Part shown: one piece after another, positions 8,754 to 17,827 of the stretch
Layout: every line of letters begins with the position of its first letter
Position numbering within the stretch: the stretch's first letter is position 1
Assembly (NCBI GenBank): GCA_958428365.1
Contig: CAUAFT010000003.1
Span: forward strand, 1-64,000
Reading direction: 5' to 3'
From: an uncultured Lachnospiraceae bacterium
GTDB lineage: Bacteria > Bacillota > Clostridia > Lachnospirales > Lachnospiraceae
Length of the DNA: 64,000 nt
Notes under the pieces: model-generated
Told to the model about the DNA's origin: nothing
Databases searched by the model: none
Seen by the model: only the letters and a program-made list of their open reading frames with translations
Translations under genes and position numbers: made by a program

Positions 8754-8855
8754 CTACTCTGAAATGTAATCGCGATAATCCTCTTCATCTGCGAACAACA
8801 TATAGGTTCCATTTACATATCCCATGTATCCGTCAGCTACAAAGTATCCTTTCAT
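8754..8855 (-). CDS. 33-residue small protein
   Basis: This short ORF reads MKGYFVADGYMGYVNGTYML at its N-terminus and ends FADEEDYRDYISE. The ribosome binding site AAAGGAGA lies eight bases before the ATG, and the stop codon TAG runs into the GGAGGAG of the next gene. The composition (acidic, Tyr-rich, no hydrophobic run) suggests a soluble or surface-docking peptide. I do not recognise the family. The strong ribosome binding site and spacing argue that it is translated. Confidence 0.6.
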   Translation of the reverse strand: MKGYFVADGYMGYVNGTYMLFADEEDYRDYISE

Positions 8856-9098
8856 AAGAAGTTCTCCTTTCGTAATTGCTTTGTCTGTCTCTTTGTTTCT
8901 GACTACATTGTATCGGATGAGGTGTCCCATAAAACGGACTCGGACTGTCTATTTGAATTTTCTTAATTTTCGGAAACTTTCGCTTTTTTGAGAAATAATT
9001 TTTGACAATTCCCTTTCTTTCCTGCTTTTTTTATTGTAAAATAAAAACAAGATTATTTTTATTCCCTTCCAACAACTCTATTCAGGAGGAAAATACAT

Positions 9099-10976
9099 AT
9101 GAAAAAGATTTTTACAAAAATTTTATGTCTGTATATGGCTCTTGCCATGCTGGTTACAGTCTGTATAATTTTTATATTTCAGACGGTTTCAACGCAAAAC
9201 AAAAATACGGACAGCAGCCAGGAAAAATTGAACATGGTCAAAGAAAAGCTGGCAGGCAATGAGGAAGAGATTGCCATGCTTACCCAAAGTCTTGGTGAAA
9301 ACAACCTTGCAAAGACAAAGGCCTTCGTGAAAATGATTACGCTTAATCCTTCCATTATCGAGAGCAAAGAAGCTTTGAACGATATCTGTGAAAAGCTGAG
9401 CGTCAATGAATTGCATGTTATTGATGAACACGGTATCATCACCCACAGCACGATAGACGCCTACATCGGTTTCGATATGGGAAGCGGCGAGCAGTCCGCA
9501 GCTTTTCTGGAAATTCTTGAAGATCCTTCTCTTGAAATCGTACAGGAACCGCAGGAAAATTCAGCCGAAGGCGTTCTCATGCAATACATCGGAATTGCAC
9601 GCACGGATCAAAAAGGTGTTGTTCAGGTCGGCGTCCGTCCCGAAGCCCTGGAAGATATGCTTGCCGGAACGCAGACATCCGTTGTGTTGAAAGAATTTGA
9701 TTTTGGCAAAACCGGATATGTATTCGCCATAGATCAGGATTCCAGGGAGATACTTGCACATAAAAACGACGAACTGATTGGAAAAGATGCCTCCGAAGCC
9801 GGTTTCCCTTCCGATGTAAAATCAGGAGAGGGAAGCGGTACGATCGATGGCACAAAGGGTTATTATGTCATCGAGGAATATGACGGAATGCTGATCGGCA
9901 CTTTCCTTCCAAAATCCGAATATTATGAAGTCCGATTTAATCAGACTCTGATGGTTTCCTTGAGTATGCTGGTTATTTTTATTGTTTTGATCTTTATGAT
10001 TAATAACATGGTGGATCGTAAAATCGTAATCGGCATCAAACGAATCGCCGACGACCTGTACGAGATTGCCGAAGGAAATCTGGAGCTTACCGTAAATGAG
10101 ACCGGAAATCCAGAATTTGAAATGCTAAGCAACAGCATCAATAAGATGGTGGAAGGAATTAAAGCAAACCTGGAGCACAATGAAGAACTGCTGAACCAGC
10201 AAAAATCCGCCATGGATCAGAATCTCCATTTAATCAGAAACGTCAAGGCAGTCTGCAGCAATATCGACGGAATATCAAGAGAAACCCTGGATAATTCCAG
10301 AACCATCAGCACTGGAACAGAGGAACAGGAAAATGCTGTTGTGGATCTGAATGAGGTTATGAATCATCTTTCTTCGGAGCTTGCCAAAAATTCCGAATCC
10401 TCTCTGGAAATTGCCAATACGACACAGGCAACAGCTCAAAAAATGTTAGAGACCAAAGATAAAATGGAACTTTTAAAAGATTCCATCACTGAGATAGCCA
10501 ATACGTCCATGAAAATTGAAACCATTATTGCAGAAATCAATTCCATTGCAAAACAGACCAATCTCCTTTCATTAAACGCTTCCATTGAAGCCGCAAGAGC
10601 CGGAGAGATGGGAAAAGGGTTTGCCGTGGTTGCAACGGAGGTGGGCGAGCTTGCAGCCCGGAGTTCCCAGGCCGCCAAAGAGACCAACGATTTGATTATG
10701 GATTCTATCCGCGCCGTTGAAAACGGGAAAGAGATTGCCGACACGGCAGTGGATGATTTCATTCATGTGGTGGATGAAATCGAAAATGCAAATAGAAGCG
10801 TCAATATGATTGCAGACATGGTTCGCAAGGATGCCCAAACTGTCCAAAAAGCAGCGGAAAGTCTGGAACAGATTTCCGGCGTTGTGAAACGGAATGTACA
10901 GATCTCCCAGGAAAGCGAACAAACGGCGCAGAAACTGGCTAACGAATCGGAACGATTACAGGAAATGATCGATTAA
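9099..10976 (+). CDS. methyl-accepting chemotaxis protein (transmembrane)
   Basis: This 625-residue chemoreceptor has an N-terminal membrane segment (about 8-27), an extracellular Cache-type sensor domain (about 30-280) with the pattern GKTGYVFAIDQDSREILAHKND, a second membrane segment (about 285-305), a HAMP domain (about 306-360), and a cytoplasmic signalling region whose hairpin tip is EINSIAKQTNLLSLNASIEA, the region that docks CheA/CheW. Cache domains of this type often bind amino acids or organic acids. The start has AGGAGG nine bases upstream. No che or flagellar genes are in the window. It stands alone, ending in a strong terminator. Confidence 0.93.
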   Translation: MKKIFTKILCLYMALAMLVTVCIIFIFQTVSTQNKNTDSSQEKLNMVKEKLAGNEEEIAMLTQSLGENNLAKTKAFVKMITLNPSIIESKEALNDICEKLSVNELHVIDEHGIITHSTIDAYIGFDMGSGEQSAAFLEILEDPSLEIVQEPQENSAEGVLMQYIGIARTDQKGVVQVGVRPEALEDMLAGTQTSVVLKEFDFGKTGYVFAIDQDSREILAHKNDELIGKDASEAGFPSDVKSGEGSGTIDGTKGYYVIEEYDGMLIGTFLPKSEYYEVRFNQTLMVSLSMLVIFIVLIFMINNMVDRKIVIGIKRIADDLYEIAEGNLELTVNETGNPEFEMLSNSINKMVEGIKANLEHNEELLNQQKSAMDQNLHLIRNVKAVCSNIDGISRETLDNSRTISTGTEEQENAVVDLNEVMNHLSSELAKNSESSLEIANTTQATAQKMLETKDKMELLKDSITEIANTSMKIETIIAEINSIAKQTNLLSLNASIEAARAGEMGKGFAVVATEVGELAARSSQAAKETNDLIMDSIRAVENGKEIADTAVDDFIHVVDEIENANRSVNMIADMVRKDAQTVQKAAESLEQISGVVKRNVQISQESEQTAQKLANESERLQEMID

Positions 10977-10978
10977 AA

Positions 10979-11012
10979 AAATGGAGCTGTCGCAGTGACA
11001 GCTCCATTTCTT
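10979..11012. terminator. bidirectional terminator, chemoreceptor and panD
   Basis: The stem AAATGGAGCTGTC (10979-10991) pairs perfectly with GACAGCTCCATTT (10997-11009) around a 5-nt loop, with A runs on the left and T-rich sequence on the right. It lies directly after the chemoreceptor stop and just beyond the panD stop, so it serves both strands. Confidence 0.85.
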
Positions 11013-11016
11013 ACGT

Positions 11017-11406
11017 TTACATGTCAATTAATAATCCATGTTTTTCATAGGTCGTCTTGCGGACTATCTTGTTGTCCTCATCCACAAAGACCACTTTTGG
11101 AGGATTGTCTTTGATTTCCTCCGGCGTCATATTGGCATATGCCATGATGATAATCTTATCACCTACCTGTACGCAGCGTGCCGCCGCACCATTTAGACAG
11201 ATCAGACCGCTTCCACGCTCTCCTGCAATGACATAGGTGATAAAACGGCTTCCATTGTCAATATCTACGATGTGCACCTGCTCGTATTCACAGATACCGG
11301 AAGCCTCCATCAAGTCTTCGTCGATGGTGATGCTTCCCACATAGTCTAAAGCCGCCTGTTTTACGGTAGCCCTGTGTATTTTTCCCTTCAACATAATCTG
11401 CTGCAT
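11017..11406 (-). CDS. panD: aspartate 1-decarboxylase precursor
   Basis: PanD converts L-aspartate to beta-alanine for pantothenate synthesis. It self-cleaves between Gly24 and Ser25 to create the pyruvoyl cofactor; the cleavage site is visible as YVGSIT at residues 22-27. The protein has 129 residues, the usual length, with the conserved GERGSGLICLNGAAARCVQVGD core described here only by its ends (GERGSG...QVGD). It is the last gene of the pan operon, 28 bp after panC, followed by a shared terminator. The ribosome binding site is AGGAGG. Confidence 0.97.
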   Translation of the reverse strand: MQQIMLKGKIHRATVKQAALDYVGSITIDEDLMEASGICEYEQVHIVDIDNGSRFITYVIAGERGSGLICLNGAAARCVQVGDKIIIMAYANMTPEEIKDNPPKVVFVDEDNKIVRKTTYEKHGLLIDM

Positions 11407-11434
11407 TTTCTACCTCCTGTGCTGCTTACAGTCA

Positions 11435-12280
11435 TTATAATGTGATCATAAAATTGTCAATGAGACGGGTCTTTCCGATATAAACGGCAATGGCTCCTAA
11501 AATCTCTCCCTGTAATGTTTCCACCGGCTCAATGGATACGGCGTTTACAATGCTGACATAATCGATCTTAGCCAACGGCTCCGCTTCGATGAGTTCCCTC
11601 ATGGCTGCTTCGATCTTCGCCGCCTCTTTTTCTCCGTCCTTCGCCATCTGTTCACCGAGACGCACAGCCCTGCTTAAAACCAGAGCTGCTTTCCGCTCCT
11701 TAGCGCTCAAATAGGTGTTCCGGGAGCTTTTTGCCAGCCCGTCCTCTTCCCTTACGATGGGGCAGCCCACGATCTGGATATCCATGTTCAGATCCCGCAC
11801 CATGCGCCTGATCACTGCAAGCTGCTGCGCATCCTTTTGTCCGAAGTAAGCGCGATCCGGCGTTACGATGTTAAAGAGCTTATTCACAACGGTACAGACG
11901 CCCCGGAAGTGTATTGGACGGCTCTTGCCGCAGAGTTCCTTCGTCACCCCGTCCATATCCACAAAGGAGGTGAAGTCCGGAGCATACATCTCCTCCGGCT
12001 CCGGGTGGAAGATCAGGGAAACTCCCACGCTCTCGCAGAGCTTCGCATCGTGTTCTAAATCCCTTGGATAGCTGTCCAGGTCCTCATTGGGACCAAACTG
12101 CATGGGATTGACAAAGATACTGACCACAACCACGTCGTTATCTTCCTTTGCCCGTTTCATCAGGCTTAAATGCCCCTCATGAAGATATCCCATGGTCGGC
12201 ACAAAACCAATGCTCTTTCCCTCAGCCCTCTGACTTTTCACAAAGTCCCTGACTTCCTGGATCGTATGTACTACTTTCAT
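11435..12280 (-). CDS. panC: pantothenate synthetase
   Basis: PanC condenses pantoate with beta-alanine using ATP. It has the nucleotidyl-transferase motif PTMGYLHEGHLSL near residue 30 (HxGH), the FVNPMQFGPNEDLDSYPRD region, and the KMSKS-like KSSRNTYLS. With the start at 12280 the product is 281 residues, matching the family. AAAGGA lies upstream of this ATG, whereas an ATG 27 bp further upstream has no good ribosome binding site. The gene follows panB by 80 bp and precedes panD. Confidence 0.96.
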   Translation of the reverse strand: MKVVHTIQEVRDFVKSQRAEGKSIGFVPTMGYLHEGHLSLMKRAKEDNDVVVVSIFVNPMQFGPNEDLDSYPRDLEHDAKLCESVGVSLIFHPEPEEMYAPDFTSFVDMDGVTKELCGKSRPIHFRGVCTVVNKLFNIVTPDRAYFGQKDAQQLAVIRRMVRDLNMDIQIVGCPIVREEDGLAKSSRNTYLSAKERKAALVLSRAVRLGEQMAKDGEKEAAKIEAAMRELIEAEPLAKIDYVSIVNAVSIEPVETLQGEILGAIAVYIGKTRLIDNFMITL

Positions 12281-12360
12281 CTCTTTTATCCTTTCATATT
12301 TGATCATTCTTACTTTGATAATTTTTTAACAATACAAATAAAATCATATCCCACTATAGA

Positions 12361-13188
12361 TTAATACAACTTCTCTATAATGTCATCATCTATTTTATAC
12401 TGGTGCTCCTCCTGCGGAAAAACGCCCTCGGCAACTTCCTTCTTATAGGCTGCAAACGCATCCTTCATCACCTCGCCCACATTGGCGTAGCGTTTTACGA
12501 ACTTCGGTGTGAAGTCGGAGAACATTCCCAAAAGATCCTGATATACCAGAATCTGTCCGTCGCATCCCGCTCCGGCTCCGATTCCGATGGTTGGAATATC
12601 AATTTCTTTCGTCACAAGCTCCGCTAACTTCGCCGGCACGCACTCCAATACAATGGCAAAGGCTCCCGCTTTTTCCAGGGCTTTGGCGTCCTCGATCAGC
12701 TTTCTCGCCGCAGCTTCGCTCTTGCCCTGTACCTTGAAACCACCGAAGGCATTGATGGACTGCGGCGTCAGTCCCAGATGTCCCATGACCGGAATTCCCG
12801 CGTTCACAATGGCTTCCACCTGGGGTACGATCTCAGCGCCGCCCTCTAATTTGACGGCTTCTGCTCCGCCCTCTTTCATCAGGCGTCCCGCGTTGATCAG
12901 AGCGTCCCGCACTCCGGTCTGGTAGGACATAAACGGCATGTCAATGACTACCAGTGCATTTTTGGCTCCTCTCGCCACTGCCGCTCCGTGATGGATCATA
13001 TCCTCCATGGTCACCGGGATCGTGTCCTCATATCCCAGCATCACGTTTCCCAGGGAGTCTCCCACCAGGATTCCGTGGATTCCGGCTTCATCCACCAGCT
13101 TTGCCGTGGAATAGTCGTAGGAGGTCAGCATTGCCAGCTTTTCCCCTGTTTCCTTTGCTTTCTTAAATGTTGTCACTGTGTGTTTCAT
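12361..13188 (-). CDS. panB: 3-methyl-2-oxobutanoate hydroxymethyltransferase
   Basis: PanB makes ketopantoate from 2-oxoisovalerate and methylene-tetrahydrofolate, the first committed step to pantothenate. The 275 residues show the family motifs MLTSYDYSTAKLVDEAG, ILVGDSLGNVMLGY, VIDMPFMSYQ and GHLGLTPQ. Its start overlaps the 3' end of the panG-like gene by 26 bp, indicating translational coupling between the two consecutive enzymes. Confidence 0.97.
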   Translation of the reverse strand: MKHTVTTFKKAKETGEKLAMLTSYDYSTAKLVDEAGIHGILVGDSLGNVMLGYEDTIPVTMEDMIHHGAAVARGAKNALVVIDMPFMSYQTGVRDALINAGRLMKEGGAEAVKLEGGAEIVPQVEAIVNAGIPVMGHLGLTPQSINAFGGFKVQGKSEAAARKLIEDAKALEKAGAFAIVLECVPAKLAELVTKEIDIPTIGIGAGAGCDGQILVYQDLLGMFSDFTPKFVKRYANVGEVMKDAFAAYKKEVAEGVFPQEEHQYKIDDDIIEKLY

Positions 13189-14044
13189 AATTCTTCTCTA
13201 CTTCCTTCCTGATAAAACTCTGCATTTTCTCCAAATCCAATTCGGGATTTTTTTCCTCCGCTAAGGCGGTCAGCTCCCTGGATAAAAGCAGATACCAGAG
13301 ACGATCCTTAGGATCTAACACCTCCAGATGCTTTTGCAGGGTCTCCACATCCCCTCTGGATACCGGACCTGTCAGCGCTTCCACCGTTCCCTTTTCCACC
13401 ACTGCCTTGCAGTTGTCGTAAAAGAGCGGCATCAGGGCTTTTTTTGCCTCCTCTTTGGAAAACCCGCATTCCCGAAGAAGCCTTTCCCCGATCTGCGCCA
13501 AAGCAACGACCAGGTTGCTGCTGATGACACAGGCTGCGTGGTATTTGCTCTTATCCTCAGGGGATATGACCGTCACAGGATTGCCGCACTGTTCTAACAG
13601 GGATCTTACCTGTGAAAGCCTCTCTGTGCTTCCTTCTATGGTAAAGTGCGCCTTCCCTATTTCTTTGTAAGATGTTGTTTTGGAGTTAATTGCATAAATT
13701 GGATGGATAGAGTAACCAAATGCTTTCATTTGATCGATTCCAGAAAAAACTGAAGATGATAGAACGCCACTGCAATGGCAGATGATCTTTCCCTGAACTG
13801 GAAGTTCCTTTAACGCCTCCCAGACCTGTTCCACAGCGTTGTCATTTACTGTGATAAAAATGATCTCACTGGAATTAACAATATCTTCCAGCGTCTTAAA
13901 ACATACTGTCTTTGTAAATTCTGATGCAAATTGTGCGGATTTTGCGGTCCTGCTGTAATAGCCGCTCACCTCTACGCCGTGCTCCCCGAAATATTTTCCC
14001 AGGGTGCATCCGACTCTTCCCGCACCGATAAAACCGATTCTCAT
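13163..14044 (-). CDS. panG: Rossmann/DUF2520 protein, probable PanG-type ketopantoate reductase
   Basis: This 293-residue dehydrogenase-like protein has an N-terminal NAD(P)-binding Rossmann motif GFIGAGRVGCTLGKYF (residues 4-19) and a helical C-terminal DUF2520 domain starting near KYHAACVISSNLVVAL. Reductases of this architecture (PanG) replace PanE/IlvC as the ketopantoate reductase in Francisella, and homologues are known in Enterococcus and Clostridioides. It is first in the operon and overlaps panB, exactly where the missing reductase step (ketopantoate to pantoate) is expected; no panE or ilvC is present nearby. The function is therefore inferred from family plus context. An AGAGGTGG ribosome binding site precedes the ATG. 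Confidence 0.8.
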   Translation of the reverse strand: MRIGFIGAGRVGCTLGKYFGEHGVEVSGYYSRTAKSAQFASEFTKTVCFKTLEDIVNSSEIIFITVNDNAVEQVWEALKELPVQGKIICHCSGVLSSSVFSGIDQMKAFGYSIHPIYAINSKTTSYKEIGKAHFTIEGSTERLSQVRSLLEQCGNPVTVISPEDKSKYHAACVISSNLVVALAQIGERLLRECGFSKEEAKKALMPLFYDNCKAVVEKGTVEALTGPVSRGDVETLQKHLEVLDPKDRLWYLLLSRELTALAEEKNPELDLEKMQSFIRKEVEKNYETHSDNI

Positions 14045-14184
14045 CCTACCACCTCTTTCCCAAAGGCAAGTCCCTTAGTCTCATTCTTTCGATATAAGCT
14101 AACATCAGGCAGGACGGGATGGATCATCCTTTTTCTATCTTTTTATTCATGGTATAGTTTCCGGAAGAATACTATCCGTCCACA

Positions 14185-14213
14185 AGTATAACATTCTTTA
14201 CAAACTTCGTAAA
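14185..14213 (-). promoter_or_regulatory. promoter of the pan operon
   Basis: On the minus strand TTTACG (14208-14213), a 17-bp spacer and TATACT (14185-14190) face panG. The leader to panG is about 140 nt; no T-box or known riboswitch was recognised in it. Confidence 0.6.
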
Positions 14214-14241
14214 TAGTAAAAAATCGAAAAGGAAATAAACC

Positions 14242-14270
14242 TTGCGGTATTCCCTGTTTTTCGATATCAT
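14242..14270 (+). promoter_or_regulatory. probable pfp promoter
   Basis: TTGCGG (14242-14247), a 17-bp spacer and TATCAT (14265-14270) lie on the plus strand about 60 bp upstream of pfp. It is divergent from the pan promoter, with 28 bp between the two -35 boxes. Confidence 0.5.
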
Positions 14271-14330
14271 GGTTATATAGAAATCTGACTGAAAAACGGT
14301 CGTAACAAAAACAAAAGAAGGAGTTTTTCT

Positions 14331-15569
14331 ATGGGTAAAAAGAATTGTATTGTAGCACAGTCCGGCGGCCCGACGGTTGCCATCAATGCCAGCCTCGCCG
14401 GAGTTGTAAATGGTGTGCAAAAATCCGGAGTCTACGACACGATCTACGGTTCCGTCAATGGTATCTTAGGTATCTTAAATGAAAATCTGCTGAACTTGAG
14501 CGAACAGATTCCAGATGAGTCCACTCTGAACAGATTGAAACATACGCCGTCCATGTATCTGGGTTCCTGCCGTTATAAACTTCCAACGCTGGAGGAATCA
14601 CCGGAAACCTATGCGCATATTTTTGAAGTGTTTGAAAAAATGGACATTGGTGCGTTTTTCTATATTGGGGGAAATGATTCTATGGATACCGCACTGAAGC
14701 TTTCAAAATATGCCGCTTCCATTGGCAGCGACGTCCGGGTCATGGGAATCCCGAAGACCATTGACAACGACCTGTGCATGACGGACCACACGCCGGGCTT
14801 TGGCTCCGCCGCAAAGTATATTGCCTCCACGATCCTGGAGATCGCACATGATACTTTCAGTTATCCAGTACCGAGTGTCACCATCATTGAAATCATGGGA
14901 CGGGATGCGGGCTGGCTCACCTCCGCTTCCGCTCTGGCACGAAATGAATATAACACGGCTCCTCATCTGATCTATCTGCCGGAGACGCCATTTGATATGG
15001 ATCAGTTCCTGACAGACATCAAAGATCAGCTGGAAAAACACACCGCTGTGATCGTGGCAATTTCCGAGGGTATCCGTGATAAGGACGGCAATTATATCAG
15101 CGCTACCTCCCAGGTGGCAGACGGATTTGGACACAGTCATCTAAGCGGCGCCGGTAAATGTCTGGAAAACTTCCTGAATGCCCAGCTGGATATCAAGGTA
15201 CGTTCCGTTGAAATCAATGTGCTTCAGCGCTCCGGCGCCCATATCTCTTCCGCAACCGACTTAGCTGAGTCCTTCCAGCTTGGAAACAATGCGGTAAAAC
15301 TGGCAGAAGACGGAATTACCGGATCCATGGTATGCTTAAACCGCACCTCCTCCGACCCGTATCAGGTGGAATACGGATATGCAGACGTATCAAAAATCGC
15401 AAACGAAGTCCGCTCTGTTCCTCGCGAATGGATCAATGAGGCGGGCAACGATGTCCTTGCTCCGATGTATGAATATCTGAAACCTCTGATCTTAGGAGAA
15501 CCGGAGATTGCTTATGAGAATGGTCTTCCGATCTATATGGATATCTCACATTTGACGAAGGCGAAATAG
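14331..15569 (+). CDS. pfp: 6-phosphofructokinase, pyrophosphate-dependent type
   Basis: This glycolytic enzyme phosphorylates fructose 6-phosphate. It has 412 residues, longer than ATP-dependent bacterial PfkA (about 320). The nucleotide loop reads QSGGPTVAINASLAG. The two residues that separate PPi from ATP users point to PPi: the GGDG glycine is Asp in GGNDS, and the PGTIDND glycine is Lys in PKTIDND. The substrate motif IEIMGRDAGW is intact. AAGGAG precedes the ATG. It is monocistronic, with its own promoter and a strong terminator. PPi specificity is inferred from these residues. Confidence 0.93.
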   Translation: MGKKNCIVAQSGGPTVAINASLAGVVNGVQKSGVYDTIYGSVNGILGILNENLLNLSEQIPDESTLNRLKHTPSMYLGSCRYKLPTLEESPETYAHIFEVFEKMDIGAFFYIGGNDSMDTALKLSKYAASIGSDVRVMGIPKTIDNDLCMTDHTPGFGSAAKYIASTILEIAHDTFSYPVPSVTIIEIMGRDAGWLTSASALARNEYNTAPHLIYLPETPFDMDQFLTDIKDQLEKHTAVIVAISEGIRDKDGNYISATSQVADGFGHSHLSGAGKCLENFLNAQLDIKVRSVEINVLQRSGAHISSATDLAESFQLGNNAVKLAEDGITGSMVCLNRTSSDPYQVEYGYADVSKIANEVRSVPREWINEAGNDVLAPMYEYLKPLILGEPEIAYENGLPIYMDISHLTKAK

Positions 15570-15607
15570 AAGCGATGGTATTTTGCTAATGTGCATTCAT
15601 AAAAAAG

Positions 15608-15645
15608 AAGCTGTATCTTCATAGAACGAGGATACAGCTTTTTTT
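15608..15645 (+). terminator. terminator of pfp
   Basis: AAGCTGTATC (15608-15617) pairs perfectly with GATACAGCTT (15631-15640) and is followed by a T run; A's on the other side could also serve the opposite gene. The stretch 15646-15716 holds no recognisable element. Confidence 0.85.
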
Positions 15646-15716
15646 ATCTGATTTATCCGATCAGTACATTTTTTCCCTCAAAGGCAAATCCATATTCTCG
15701 AATCTGACCCGCCTTT

Positions 15717-17825
15717 TTACGGTTCCAGTTCCCCTGTCAGACTTCCATCCTTCAGCGCATACTCCTGGATTCTTCCATTTTGGCACAAAAGATAGAAGGA
15801 ATCTTCGATATAGGTTCCCCGGATCTGGTCCGTGTATTTATCGTAATCGGAGCAGTCTATCTTAAGCCTCTGTTGAAATTCTCCATTTTCATAGGAGAAC
15901 AACAGATAATCCCGGATCGTTTCCTCTCCATAACCCTCTGCCAGAAAACCGAATAGATTTTTTTGCGTATCAATCAGTACCGCCTTATAATCATAGAGCG
16001 CCTCCGCGCTATCGTATTCCGATAAGTCCAGCCTGGATTCCTCTTTTACATCGGAAGGGTCCGCAATGTTGAACATGGACAGTTTCATACCCTGGGTGAT
16101 TCCGGTCTCCGTCTCTGCCTCCATTCCAATGCCAAGTAAGAGTTCATCTGTGTAAAAATGCAAATACTCTGAAAACCCGCTGATTTTTAACTCACCTAAT
16201 ATTTTTGGTTTTTTCGGATTGGACAGATCTACAGAAAACAAGGGATCCGTCTCCCGGAAGGTCACAAAGTACCCGGCATTTCCCATAAATCTGGCGGAAT
16301 AGATCTGCTCATCTTCTGCGAGATTCTCAATCCTGCCGCTGACTTTCAGGTTTTCATCCAATACATAGAGGCTGTTAGAGGTCTTATAATCCGTGGTCAG
16401 GTATCCCAGATCCTGTCCAAAAATGTCCTCCGTCACCTTCTCTGTCTGATAACTATCCACCGTCGTCACCATTCTCAGATATCCCTGGTATTCATTCATC
16501 GCCATATCATCGGTCAGGATTCCCTTGACGCTTCCCTCTGCTTCCTTCTTCATTTTTCCATTTTTATAGGAAAACCGATAAATTTTGGTGCAATTGCTGT
16601 TTTCTCCTTCTGCTTCCTCATCAGATTGAAGAACATCCGTCACATAAATGTTCTGTTGGCTCACATAAAACTGATCTGCTCCGGTTACGATCGCTTTGGT
16701 ATCTGTAAACTCATCCGGCTGCTCCATGTTGACAGAGACCATGACCAGATAGGAATCCTTTTTGGCATCCTCCGGCAGGTAAATACAGTCCCCTTCTATG
16801 GGCTGGTCGTCCAGCAGCGGAATATAGGATTCATAATCCTCCTCTTTTTTTGTTCTGTTTGCATCATCCTGGGCAAAAAGATAGAGATATCCGTCGGAGA
16901 TTCTGGAGTCGCGATAAGCTCCCTTCACAGTGAAGGTGTGGTATTCCTTTGGTTTTGCCCGGTTTTCCATATTATAGATGTGTATTCTGGTAAAAGGAAT
17001 GGAATCTCCAAGGTATTCCACATCATATAGTGGAGATATACCTCCTAACTTGCCTTCCTCCTCATATTTTGGCTCTTCTGACTGTACAAAGCCAGTCTCT
17101 AAGATAACGAGCTTATCTTTCCAGACATAGATATTCTGAATATTTTCAAATGTTCCAACCCTAGATTTTTCCTTCAATCCGTTTTTGGTATCTACGATCT
17201 GTACCGCATACTGATTATCCTTTTGAGATGAGACAACCTGATAGAGATAGCGTCCGTCATTTTTAATAATGTCCGCTTCCTCTACTTCCACTTCCTGCTG
17301 GTTCGTCTTTCCATAATCTCCTGACGCAGACTCAGATGATGATTCTTTTTTTGCACTGCTGTCTTCTGCTGCGGTTGTGTGATCGGCTGAGCCTTCTTCT
17401 GTCCCATCACTCATTTCTGTGTCAGAGGCAATTCCCTTTTCCTCGGTTTGTTTTATGGTTCCATAGGTGAAGGTGTCCTGTTCATCCCAAATCTTTGAAA
17501 ATGTCTGATACAGTTCTTTATAGGTGGCGCCTGCTGCCTCTTTTCTCTCTGTCTCTTTTCCCTCCGTCGCCCTGGACGCTTCGTCTTCTGAAGTCAGAAA
17601 TCCACCTTTTCCTGCCGCCAGGAATACGACGGCAAGACACGCGGCAGCCACCGCACCATACCACCACTTGTAACCGCGCTTTTTCTTCTTTTCTTTTTCC
17701 GAATCTTTCTCTTCTAAGCGTTCTTTGATCTGCTCCGGTTCGAGACTCTCTGGAATCTGTTCTGTCTCCGCTATTTTACGCAGATTTTCTATGATTTTAT
17801 CCTCATTCCATTTCTTATCTTCCAT
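15717..17825 (-). CDS. membrane-anchored beta-propeller protein, probable ECF sigma partner
   Basis: This is a 702-residue protein with a short charged N-terminal cytoplasmic part (about 1-52), one membrane segment (about 55-75, WWYGAVAAACLAVVFLAAG), a charged Ser/Glu-rich linker, and a large extracytoplasmic domain (about 180-700) of the secreted beta-propeller type (PF09826-like). The latter has repeated units such as YLYQVVSSQKDNQYAVQIVD and GYLYLFAQDD. The start at 17825 follows GGAGG by seven bases and lies two bases after the sigma-factor stop. The gene order (sigma factor, then single-pass protein) is that of an anti-sigma factor, but no HxxxCxxC zinc anti-sigma motif is visible in the cytoplasmic part. 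Its role as sensor or anti-sigma is inferred. Confidence 0.8.
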   Translation of the reverse strand: MEDKKWNEDKIIENLRKIAETEQIPESLEPEQIKERLEEKDSEKEKKKKRGYKWWYGAVAAACLAVVFLAAGKGGFLTSEDEASRATEGKETERKEAAGATYKELYQTFSKIWDEQDTFTYGTIKQTEEKGIASDTEMSDGTEEGSADHTTAAEDSSAKKESSSESASGDYGKTNQQEVEVEEADIIKNDGRYLYQVVSSQKDNQYAVQIVDTKNGLKEKSRVGTFENIQNIYVWKDKLVILETGFVQSEEPKYEEEGKLGGISPLYDVEYLGDSIPFTRIHIYNMENRAKPKEYHTFTVKGAYRDSRISDGYLYLFAQDDANRTKKEEDYESYIPLLDDQPIEGDCIYLPEDAKKDSYLVMVSVNMEQPDEFTDTKAIVTGADQFYVSQQNIYVTDVLQSDEEAEGENSNCTKIYRFSYKNGKMKKEAEGSVKGILTDDMAMNEYQGYLRMVTTVDSYQTEKVTEDIFGQDLGYLTTDYKTSNSLYVLDENLKVSGRIENLAEDEQIYSARFMGNAGYFVTFRETDPLFSVDLSNPKKPKILGELKISGFSEYLHFYTDELLLGIGMEAETETGITQGMKLSMFNIADPSDVKEESRLDLSEYDSAEALYDYKAVLIDTQKNLFGFLAEGYGEETIRDYLLFSYENGEFQQRLKIDCSDYDKYTDQIRGTYIEDSFYLLCQNGRIQEYALKDGSLTGELEP

Positions 17826-17827
17826 CC

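Noticed and set aside
15646..15716. A 20-codon out-of-frame run after the beta-propeller gene (reading AGQIREYGFAFEGKNVLIG), hinting at a frameshifted C-terminus.
   Set aside because: An open run of this length is common by chance, and the resemblance to the real C-terminus (GRIQEYALKDG) is short.
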